From contig NZ_VOUX01000033.1 in the NCBI RefSeq assembly GCF_008011855.1, positions 496,001 to 560,000 on the forward strand: a stretch of DNA of 64,000 nucleotides. Reading direction: 5' to 3'. Source of the stretch: Serratia bockelmannii. GTDB lineage: Bacteria > Pseudomonadota > Gammaproteobacteria > Enterobacterales > Enterobacteriaceae. Under the pieces are notes generated by a model. That model was not told where the DNA came from and ran no database searches. It saw only the letters and a program-made list of their open reading frames with translations. Numbering within the stretch: position 1 is the first letter of the stretch; the number at the start of each line of letters is the position of its first letter. The position numbers and the translations under genes are program-made. This document shows positions 1 to 6,660 of this stretch, in pieces.

Positions 1-345
1 CGCCACCAGCGCCGCCGCCACGCCGACCATCAGCGAGATACGCCCGCCAATCGCCACGCGCACCAGTAGGTCGCGCCCGGAGGAATCGGTGCCGAAATAG
101 TGCCCCGATTCCAGGCTTGGCGCGGCGGACATCATCGCCCAATCGGTATCGTCGTAGGCAAATTGCGACAGCATCGGCGCCAGCACCACAAACAGCGTGA
201 TCAACACCAGGATGAACAGGCTGCTGACCGCCGCACGGTTATGCATAAAGCGCCGGCGCGCGTCTTGCCACAGGCTGCGTCCTTCCACTTCCAGCTTCTC
301 GCTGAAGTGTTCCAGAGCTTCGCTGTTCTTTTTAGTCAACATCAT
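1..345 (-). CDS. oppC: Oligopeptide ABC transporter permease OppC (5' part of gene, cut by window edge)
   Basis: This is an inner-membrane permease subunit of the OppABCDF oligopeptide importer. Only the N-terminal 115 codons are present; the gene continues past base 1. The start is the first of two adjacent ATGs (MMLTKKNSE). The visible part has a cytoplasmic N-terminus, a first membrane segment (SSLFILVLITLFVVLAPML) and the conserved stretch YFGTDSSGRDLLVRVAIGG, near-identical to E. coli OppC. It lies 14 bases downstream of oppB in the same direction, as expected for the opp operon. The identity is firm; the C-terminal half cannot be judged. Confidence 0.95.
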   Translation of the reverse strand, partial: MMLTKKNSEALEHFSEKLEVEGRSLWQDARRRFMHNRAAVSSLFILVLITLFVVLAPMLSQFAYDDTDWAMMSAAPSLESGHYFGTDSSGRDLLVRVAIGGRISLMVGVAAALVA

Positions 346-359
346 TCGCGTGCTCCAGA

Positions 360-1280
360 TTAATAACGGATTTTCGGATCGATGACCGCATACAGCACAT
401 CGACGATCGCGTTGAACAGAATGGTCAGAGCGCCTACCAGAATGGTCAGGCTCAACACCAGGGAGTAGTCGCGGTTCAGCGCGCCGTTAACGAACAGCTG
501 GCCGATCCCCGGCAGGCCGTAGATGGTTTCGATCACCATCGAACCGGTGATGATCCCGACGAACGCCGGGCCCATATAGGACAGCACCGGCAACAGCGCC
601 GGCTTCAGCGCGTGGCGGAAAATGATGCGGCGCATCGGCAAGCCTTTAGCGCGCGCGGTGCGAATGAAGTTGGAGTGCAGCACTTCAATCATCGAGCCGC
701 GCGTGATACGGGCGATGCTGGCGATATAGGCCAGAGACAGCGCTACCATCGGCAAGATGATGAACTTAGGCGCGCCGCCGTTCCAGCCGCCGCCCGGCAG
801 CCATTTCAACGTGATGGCGAAGATCAGCACCAACAGCGGCGCCACCACGAAACTGGGTATCACCACCCCGGTCATGGCGAACCCCATCACCGTGTAGTCC
901 CATTTGGTGTTCTGATTCAACGCGGCGATCACGCCGGCGCTCACGCCCAGCACCACCGCCAGCAGAAACGCGGCCAGGCCGAGTTTGGCGGAAACCGGGA
1001 AAGAGCTGGCGACCAGATCGTTGACCGAATAGTCCTTGTATTTAAAGGACGGGCCGAAGTCTCCCTGCGCAAGCTGCGCCAGATAATGACCGTACTGTTT
1101 CCAGATCGGGTCGTTCAAATGGTATTTGGCTTCGATATTCGCCATAACTTCCGGCGGCAATGCGCGTTCCCCGGTAAATGGACTGCCGGGCGCCAGGCGC
1201 ATCATGAAGAATGAGATGGTGATAAGGATAAATAGTGTCGGGATCGCTTCCAATAAGCGACGAAGTATAAATTTAAGCAT
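360..1280 (-). CDS. oppB: Oligopeptide ABC transporter permease OppB
   Basis: Inner-membrane permease of the oligopeptide importer, pairing with OppC to form the translocation path. It has 306 residues, the E. coli length. An N-terminal membrane anchor (LKFILRRLLEAIPTLFILI) is followed by a periplasmic region and about five further membrane segments. The permease signature near residues 190-215 (RGSMIEVLHSNFIRTARAKG) is the EAA-type loop that contacts the ATPases OppD and OppF. It lies downstream of oppA across an 83-base gap that contains a strong hairpin, so it is probably transcribed at a lower level than oppA. Confidence 0.97.
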   Translation of the reverse strand: MLKFILRRLLEAIPTLFILITISFFMMRLAPGSPFTGERALPPEVMANIEAKYHLNDPIWKQYGHYLAQLAQGDFGPSFKYKDYSVNDLVASSFPVSAKLGLAAFLLAVVLGVSAGVIAALNQNTKWDYTVMGFAMTGVVIPSFVVAPLLVLIFAITLKWLPGGGWNGGAPKFIILPMVALSLAYIASIARITRGSMIEVLHSNFIRTARAKGLPMRRIIFRHALKPALLPVLSYMGPAFVGIITGSMVIETIYGLPGIGQLFVNGALNRDYSLVLSLTILVGALTILFNAIVDVLYAVIDPKIRY

Positions 1281-1331
1281 TGCCCTAACCCTGTGCGACA
1301 GCCTGATGACGGCTTATTATTCTCAACATGG

Positions 1332-1353
1332 GCCGGCGGCCTGCGCCGCCGGC
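1332..1353 (-). terminator. Intercistronic hairpin between oppA and oppB
   Basis: A perfect 9-bp GC stem (GCCGGCGGC / GCCGCCGGC) with a 4-base loop lies in the gap after the oppA stop. No U-tract follows on the minus strand. It therefore looks like an attenuator or a mRNA 3'-end stabiliser, keeping OppA more abundant than the permeases, rather than a full terminator. Confidence 0.6.
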
Positions 1354-1363
1354 TCTTACCGTA

Positions 1364-3001
1364 TCAATGCTTGATGATGTACAGGTTTTTGTCGTACACG
1401 TTATCAAGCGGGTCTTTGCCGGTGTAGCCACCGACGTAAGGTTTCACCAAACGGGCGTTCACATAGTAATACAGCGGAACGATGGCGGAATCTTTATCCA
1501 GCTGAACTTCCGCTTTCTGATACAGATCGGCGCGCTCGTCTTTGCTCTTCGCGGTCAACACGTTGGCCATCAGCTTGTCGAACTCGGCGCTCTTATAGTG
1601 CGGGGTGTTACTGCTGCTGTCGGACAGCATCATGTTCAGGAACGAACTCGGCTCGTTATAGTCGGCGCACCAGCCGGCGCGCGCCACGTCATAGGTCCCC
1701 TGATGACGGGTATCCAGGAAGGTTTTCCACTCCTGGTTCACCAGCTTCACGTCCACGCCCAGGTTTTTCTTCCAGATGGACGCGGCGGCGATCGCCAGCT
1801 TCTTGTGCAGATCGGAGGTGTTGTACAGCAGGGAGAAGGTCAACGGTTTACCCGGGCCGTAGCCGGCTTCCGCCAGCAGTTTCTTCGCCACTTCGTTGCG
1901 TTTTTCCTGCGTCCAGCCGAACCACTCCGGCGGAGTCAGCTTGGCGCCGTCGGTGTATGGCGGCGTAAAGCTGTAGGCCGGCAGATCGCCCTGGTTTTTC
2001 ACCTTGTTGACGATGATGTCGCGGTCCATGCCCAGCTTCAGCGCTTCACGCACGCGCGCATCGGTGAACGGCGCCTTCTGGTTGTTGATTTCGTAGTAGT
2101 AGGTGCACAGGTAAGGATCGACATGCACCTCTTTCGGGATCTCTTTCTTCAGCTTCTGGAACAGTTCGATCGGCATGTTGTTGTAGGTCATGTCGATTTC
2201 GCCGGTGCGGTAGCGGTTAACGTCGGTCACTTCCGACGAAATAGGCAGGAACGTCACTTTATTGATGATGGTTTTGGCGTTATCCCAATATTCCGGGTTG
2301 CGTTCCAGTACGATGCGTTCGTTGACAATCCAGTCTTTCAGTTTGTAAGCGCCGTTGCTGACGTAGTTGGCTGGCAGCGTCCACTTCTCGCCAAACTTCT
2401 CCACCGCGTCTTTGTAAACCGGCTTCATGGCGTAGTGTGGGGTCATTTCAACCAGATAAGGCACCGGCTCGCTCAGGGTCACCTGGAAGGTGTGGTCGTC
2501 GATGGCCTTCACGCCCAGTGTCGACTTGTCTTTTTTACCGGCGATGATGTCATCGACGTTTTCCACATGGGCGTACTGCAGGTAGCTGGCGTAAGGCGAT
2601 GCAGTTTTCGGATCCACTACGCGCTGCCAGCTGTAGACGAAATCTTGCGCCGTCACCGGCTTGCCGTTGGACCATTTGGCGTCTTTACGCAGGTGGAAGG
2701 TCCAGACTTTGAAATCTTTGTTATCCCAGCTTTCCGCGACGCCCGGCACGATGGAACCGTCCGGGCTGTTGTTCGCCAAGCCTTCCATCAGATCGCGGGT
2801 GACGTTGTTTTCCGGCACGCCCTCGATTTTATGCGGGTCAAGCGACTGCACTTCGGAACCGTTATTTTTGACAATTTCTTGCTTGTCGGCCAGTTGCACG
2901 CCGGCAGGAACGTCGGCGGCAAAGGCGGAGGTGGTTGCTGTGATGCCCAGCGCGGCGATGACGCCGGCGGCAATGAGCGTATTCTTCGTGATGTTGGTCA
3001 T
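1364..3001 (-). CDS. oppA: Periplasmic oligopeptide-binding protein OppA (first copy, operon-proximal)
   Basis: Substrate-binding protein (SBP family 5) that delivers peptides to OppBC. It has 545 residues with a Sec signal peptide of about 28 residues, cleaved after TTSAFA, and the mature protein starts ADVPAGVQLADKQ. The lobe motifs YVSNGAYKLKDWIVNERIVLERN and WCADYNEPSSFLNMMLSDSS match enterobacterial OppA, and it ends DNVYDKNLYIIKH. It is directly upstream of oppBC in the same orientation and is probably the canonical OppA. A second full-length copy lies 149 bases upstream in transcription order. Confidence 0.95.
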   Translation of the reverse strand: MTNITKNTLIAAGVIAALGITATTSAFAADVPAGVQLADKQEIVKNNGSEVQSLDPHKIEGVPENNVTRDLMEGLANNSPDGSIVPGVAESWDNKDFKVWTFHLRKDAKWSNGKPVTAQDFVYSWQRVVDPKTASPYASYLQYAHVENVDDIIAGKKDKSTLGVKAIDDHTFQVTLSEPVPYLVEMTPHYAMKPVYKDAVEKFGEKWTLPANYVSNGAYKLKDWIVNERIVLERNPEYWDNAKTIINKVTFLPISSEVTDVNRYRTGEIDMTYNNMPIELFQKLKKEIPKEVHVDPYLCTYYYEINNQKAPFTDARVREALKLGMDRDIIVNKVKNQGDLPAYSFTPPYTDGAKLTPPEWFGWTQEKRNEVAKKLLAEAGYGPGKPLTFSLLYNTSDLHKKLAIAAASIWKKNLGVDVKLVNQEWKTFLDTRHQGTYDVARAGWCADYNEPSSFLNMMLSDSSSNTPHYKSAEFDKLMANVLTAKSKDERADLYQKAEVQLDKDSAIVPLYYYVNARLVKPYVGGYTGKDPLDNVYDKNLYIIKH

Positions 3002-3079
3002 ACTTATCGACTCCAGTTTTTTATTATCACAGGCTCTTCGTGGAACCTGCGTTGCCCGTAAGCGGACTCTGTTTTCCCG

Positions 3080-3102
3080 CCGCCGCGGAACGAATGCGGC
3101 GG
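3080..3102 (-). other. GC hairpin between the two oppA copies
   Basis: A 7-bp stem (CCGCCGC / GCGGCGG, loop of 9) lies in the 149-base gap between the oppA copies. There is no U-run after it on the minus strand. It may limit read-through or stabilise the upstream message; function is unproven. Confidence 0.4.
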
Positions 3103-3150
3103 CCGGCCTTCCCTATATTCCTCCGCGAGTTAGCGCAAGGAATACCCCTT

Positions 3151-4788
3151 TTACTGCTTGATAATGTACAGATTTTTAACGTCGGTATAGTCCAGCGGGT
3201 CTTTGCCGGTGAACCCGCCTACCGTCGGCTTGATCAACCGTGCGCTGACGCGGTAATACACCGGGATCAACGCGGAGTCTTTGTCCAGCTGAGCTTCCGC
3301 CTGCTGATAGAGCGCGGCGCGCGCGGCCTCATCCGGCGCCTTCAGCGTGGCGGCCATGATGGCGTCGAACGCCGGGCTCTTATAGAACACGGTATTGATA
3401 CTGCTGTTGGACAGCACCAGATTCAGGAACGCGCTGGGTTCGTTGTAATCCCCGCACCACGTGGCGCGCGCCACGTCGTATTGCCCCTGATGGCGGCTCT
3501 CCAGCGAAGTCTTCCACTCCTGATTACGCAGCGTGACCTCGGCACCGAGGTTCTTCTTCCACATCGATGCGGCGGCGATCGCCTGCTGTTTGTTTTGATC
3601 GGAGGTGTTGTAGAGCAACGAGAACTTCAGCGGTTTGGCATCGCTGTAACCCGCCTCCGCCAGCAGCTTCCTGGCTTCGGCGTTGCGCTGTTCCTGGCTC
3701 CAACCGGCCCATGCGGGCTGCGTAAAGTTCGCGCCCTCCGTAAAGGTCGGCGTGAAACTGTAGGCCGGGATCTGTCCCTGGCCCATGATCTTGTTGGCGA
3801 TGATGTCGCGATCCAGCGTCATCTTCACCGCCGTACGCACGCGTGGATCGGTAAACGGCGCCCGCTTGTTATTGAGCTCGTAATAGAAGGTGCACAGATA
3901 AGGGTTAACGTGCAGCTGTTCGGGCATTTCGCGCTTCATCTTGACGTACAGGTACGGCGGGATCGCGCTGTTGGTGATGTCGATCTCGCCGCTGCGGAAG
4001 CGGTTGACGTCGCTGACTTCCGAGGTAATTGGCAGGAAGGTTGCCTGATTGATCACCGTCTGCTTGTTGTTCCAGTAGCTCGGGCTGCGCTCCAGCACGA
4101 TGCGCTCGTTCACCACCCACTCTTTCAGGCGGTAAGCGCCGTTGCCGACGTAGTTGGCGGGTAGCGTCCATTTATCGCCGAATTTCTCCACCACCGCCCG
4201 TTTGACCGGTTTGAGCGACGTGTGGCTCAGCATGCTGATGAAATACGGCACCGGTTCGCTGAGCGTCACCTGCAGCGTCTGGTCATCCAACGCCTTGACG
4301 CCGAGGGTCTGCGGAGGCTTCTTGCCGGTCAGGATGTCGTCGATATTGTCGACTTTGGTGTATTGCAGATAGCTGGCGTAAGGCGAGGCGATTTTCGGAT
4401 CGGCCAGGCGCTGCCAGCTGTAGACGAAGTCCTGCGCGGTCACCGGAGTGCCGTCGCTCCACACCGCGCCGGGGCGCAGGTGGAAGGTCCATTGCTGATA
4501 ATTCTGGTTTTCCCAGCTCGCCGCCGCCGCCGGCACCACATGCCCGTTGGCGTCGGTGCTCACCAGCCCTTCAAGTAGGTTAAGAATGATATTGCTTTCC
4601 GGTACCCCCTCGACCTTATGCGGATCCAATGAAGCCACTTCGCTGCCGTTGTTGATCACAATATTCTGTTGCTGCGCCAACTGAACGCCGGCCGGCACTT
4701 CCGCCGCCAAACTGTTATTTATGGCGCCGACGCTCAGCGCGCCGCTAATCAACAAGGTCAAAGAAGTACGCTTCAGGGTTTGCTGCAT
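3151..4788 (-). CDS. OppA-like oligopeptide-binding protein (tandem paralogue)
   Basis: A second periplasmic peptide-binding protein of 545 residues, the same length as the neighbouring OppA and collinear with it throughout. It has a signal peptide of about 29 residues ending INNSLA, and the mature start is AEVPAGVQLAQQQ. Family motifs are kept (YVGNGAYRLKEWVVNERIVLERS, WCGDYNEPSAFLNLVLSNSS), but many surface and probable pocket residues differ, for example YNNMPIELFQKLKKE in OppA against NSAIPPYLYVKMKRE here. It has its own Shine-Dalgarno (AAGGAGCC before ATG). It could extend the peptide range of the same transporter; MppA-like use is an alternative that cannot be excluded. Confidence 0.9.
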   Translation of the reverse strand: MQQTLKRTSLTLLISGALSVGAINNSLAAEVPAGVQLAQQQNIVINNGSEVASLDPHKVEGVPESNIILNLLEGLVSTDANGHVVPAAAASWENQNYQQWTFHLRPGAVWSDGTPVTAQDFVYSWQRLADPKIASPYASYLQYTKVDNIDDILTGKKPPQTLGVKALDDQTLQVTLSEPVPYFISMLSHTSLKPVKRAVVEKFGDKWTLPANYVGNGAYRLKEWVVNERIVLERSPSYWNNKQTVINQATFLPITSEVSDVNRFRSGEIDITNSAIPPYLYVKMKREMPEQLHVNPYLCTFYYELNNKRAPFTDPRVRTAVKMTLDRDIIANKIMGQGQIPAYSFTPTFTEGANFTQPAWAGWSQEQRNAEARKLLAEAGYSDAKPLKFSLLYNTSDQNKQQAIAAASMWKKNLGAEVTLRNQEWKTSLESRHQGQYDVARATWCGDYNEPSAFLNLVLSNSSINTVFYKSPAFDAIMAATLKAPDEAARAALYQQAEAQLDKDSALIPVYYRVSARLIKPTVGGFTGKDPLDYTDVKNLYIIKQ

Positions 4789-5310
4789 AATCGAGGCTCC
4801 TTTTCACCGACAAGCATCGCTTATCGAAGTTTGTGAAGTGTTTATAAGAATTCTAAATAAACGGATACCAGCAAAAATCATTCCCGTTTTTATGGCGCAT
4901 TTCAGTTAATTGACCACGGGAAAGTTGCTCGGAAATTAGCAGAAGCCAAATTCCATAGCCAATAAATTTTACGAAAATGTTAAGCAATTCTCTTTTATCG
5001 CACGAAGCCCGATCCGCTCCCCGATAGCGGGGCAACGAAAAAACAAAATCATCATTTTGATTTTAAAGATAAAAAAACCAAAATCATTTCGTTTGAAACC
5101 GTCGACGTCATCTCACCGTCGCACAAAGAAACATTCATTTAACAATCCAGCCATTCAAAGAACAAACACCTGCCTATGGTCGGTTAATCACTAATAACAC
5201 CTGGATGAAAGTGAGACAAGCCCCACAGAATGATGTGATTAATTTAACAACAGCTTTACCGTTGAACGGGGACAAAACGCGCGGAAATGGGGGAAGAAAA
5301 GTGTCTGAAA

Positions 5311-5331
5311 TAACGCTTAGCGTTTTTTTTG
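5311..5331 (+). terminator. Orphan plus-strand terminator-like hairpin
   Basis: AACGC-TTA-GCGTT is followed directly by a run of T (eight or more). The stem is short but the U-tract is strong. All nearby genes are on the minus strand, so if real it would end an unannotated plus-strand transcript. Confidence 0.35.
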
Positions 5332-5440
5332 CACAGCAAGATGAGATTTATGCAACATAAGGGTGCAACCGAATAAATTTTATTCATCCTCTGCACTATA
5401 ATAATGCGAACCAATAAATAATTTAAATTTTAAAATTAAT

Positions 5441-5475
5441 TTTAGCCGCGCCAACGCGAAAGGTGCGCGGCTAAA
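5441..5475 (-). terminator. Terminator after ychE
   Basis: Perfect 11-bp stem (TTTAGCCGCGC / GCGCGGCTAAA) with a 13-base loop just past the ychE stop, followed on the minus strand by a T-rich stretch (ATTAATTTTAAAATT). Confidence 0.7.
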
Positions 5476-5484
5476 CAAAGGGTA

Positions 5485-6129
5485 TTACAACAGGCCGGGG
5501 AATATCGCCTTAATGCCGGTAACGATAAACTCGATCCCGAGCGCCATCAGCAACAGGCCCATGATTCGGGTGATCACGTTGATGCCGGTCTGCCCAAGCA
5601 AACGCACCAACAGCGGCGCGGCGCGGAACAACAGCCAGCAGCAAAAGGCGAACAAGGCGATCGCCACCGTAAAACCGAGCAGGCTTTGCCAGTTGTGATA
5701 ACGTGAACTCCAGACGATGGTAGAACTGATCGCCCCTGGCCCCGCCATCAGCGGCAGCGCTAACGGCACCACGCCGATACTTTCGCGGATCGCGCTCTCC
5801 GACTTCTCTTGTTTGTTCTGTTTGTCTTCCCCCAGCTTGCCGCTGATCATCGACATGGCGATGGTCACCACCAGAATACCGCCGGCGATGCGGAACGAAT
5901 CGATAGAGATGCCGAACATCCGCAGGATCCCTTCGCCCAGGAACAGCGAGGTCCACAGAATGATGGCGACCGACAGGTTGGCGGTCAGGTTGGTTTTGTT
6001 GCGCCCCGCTTCCGCCTGATAACTGGTCATACTGATAAACACCGGCAAGATGCCCACCGGGTTGACCAGCGCAAACAGACCGACAAAGAACTTGATAAAG
6101 CCGGAAAGATCCAACAGAGATTGGCCCAC
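5485..6129 (-). CDS. ychE: YchE, MarC-family inner-membrane protein
   Basis: Integral membrane protein of the MarC/UPF0056 family; biochemical role unknown. It has 214 residues with six predicted membrane segments, for example FIKFFVGLFALVNPVGILPVF and VGVVPLALPLMAGPGAIS. It is very close to E. coli YchE across SFRIAGGILVVTIAMSMISG and ITRIMGLLLMALGIEFIVTG. The start is GTG at 6129, preceded by GGAG at 7-base spacing. It sits between oppA and adhE exactly as in E. coli, is monocistronic and is divergent from adhE. Confidence 0.93.
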   Translation of the reverse strand: MGQSLLDLSGFIKFFVGLFALVNPVGILPVFISMTSYQAEAGRNKTNLTANLSVAIILWTSLFLGEGILRMFGISIDSFRIAGGILVVTIAMSMISGKLGEDKQNKQEKSESAIRESIGVVPLALPLMAGPGAISSTIVWSSRYHNWQSLLGFTVAIALFAFCCWLLFRAAPLLVRLLGQTGINVITRIMGLLLMALGIEFIVTGIKAIFPGLL

Positions 6130-6351
6130 AGATGGCTCCGCATTAAGTACTATAAAAAGGTGTGCTGCCTATGCGCGCTAATGTAATGGAATTGCCGCGG
6201 GTAATCCATCCGGCCAGAGCAGCATTTTTGACTACCAGCAGGTTATGCAACAAAACAAATGCCCTTTGTTAAAGTGATGTATGGCCTTTTGATTTTTTAT
6301 GTTGAAAAAAGAGTCACCGCTCACAGTTATCGAGAATAATTCCCAACACCA

Positions 6352-6381
6352 GCAAGCTGAAAGGTGTCAGCTTGCAGTTTT
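6352..6381 (+). other. Hairpin with short T-run upstream of adhE
   Basis: GCAAGCTGA / TCAGCTTGC is a perfect 9-bp stem with loop AAGGTG, followed by AGTTTT. It may be a leader structure, or a weak terminator isolating adhE from upstream transcription. Confidence 0.4.
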
Positions 6382-6397
6382 CATGATTTAGATCACA
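6382..6397. promoter_or_regulatory. Candidate CRP/FNR site upstream of adhE
   Basis: CATGA-TTTAGA-TCACA matches the CRP half-sites TGTGA-N6-TCACA at 8 of 10 positions. Read as ATGAT-TTAG-ATCAC it also matches the FNR pattern TTGAT-N4-ATCAA at 8 of 10. Sequence alone cannot say which factor, if either, binds. Confidence 0.4.
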
Positions 6398-6404
6398 AAT
6401 CAAC

Positions 6405-6420
6405 TACCCAACAGTGGGTA
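6405..6420. promoter_or_regulatory. Candidate NarL/NarP 7-2-7 site upstream of adhE
   Basis: TACCCAA-CA-GTGGGTA is an inverted pair of heptamers with 2-base spacing, the arrangement used by NarL and NarP (TACYYMT-N2-AKRRGTA). Only the innermost base of each heptamer departs from consensus. Nitrate repression of adhE through NarL is known in E. coli. Confidence 0.5.
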
Positions 6421-6660
6421 AGCTCTTAGTCGTAGTCAGGGAGTAGAACAAAGTCGGCAGCAGCATCGCCGGTTCCGTTCTCCTCACTGCCTGCCCCTCC
6501 GGTTGGCGTAGGGTGAAGCTCTTTAAGCAAATCAGCAGCATGCGAAGAAATAACGCGGGAAGACCCCGGTATTCTCATCACCGCTTATCCCCGTTACGAC
6601 TATACTAGTGGCTCGCACGGCTTATTTACTGAAAGAGTTTAACATTATCAGGAGAGCATT

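Larger units (their letters stand above)
4789..5484. other. 696-base intergenic region upstream of the tandem oppA genes
   Basis: AT-rich region that should hold the promoter and long leader of the opp operon (minus strand). At its far end is the ychE terminator (5441-5475). A plus-strand terminator-like element sits at 5311-5331 with no plus-strand gene upstream of it. A small hairpin (CCCCG/CGGGG) lies at about 5019-5032. I find no convincing protein-coding ORF. Confidence 0.6.
6130..6660. other. 531-base ychE-adhE divergent intergenic region
   Basis: Long adhE leader and promoter region. It contains a 9-bp stem hairpin at 6352-6375, a CRP/FNR-like site at 6382-6397, a NarL-type inverted heptamer pair at 6405-6420, and a good Shine-Dalgarno (AGGAGAG) before the adhE ATG. 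No ORF of note was seen. In E. coli, adhE likewise has a long, heavily regulated leader. Confidence 0.6.

Noticed and set aside
1328-3061. Plus-strand ORF of 577 codons
   Set aside because: It is antisense to oppA, in a GC-rich gene whose third-position bias leaves the opposite frame open; rich in His, Arg and Gln and without a Shine-Dalgarno.
5385-5400. GAATAAATTTTATTC palindrome near 5372-5386 considered as an ArgR box
   Set aside because: The half-sites are 7 bases apart, not the spacing of ARG boxes, and no arginine gene is near.
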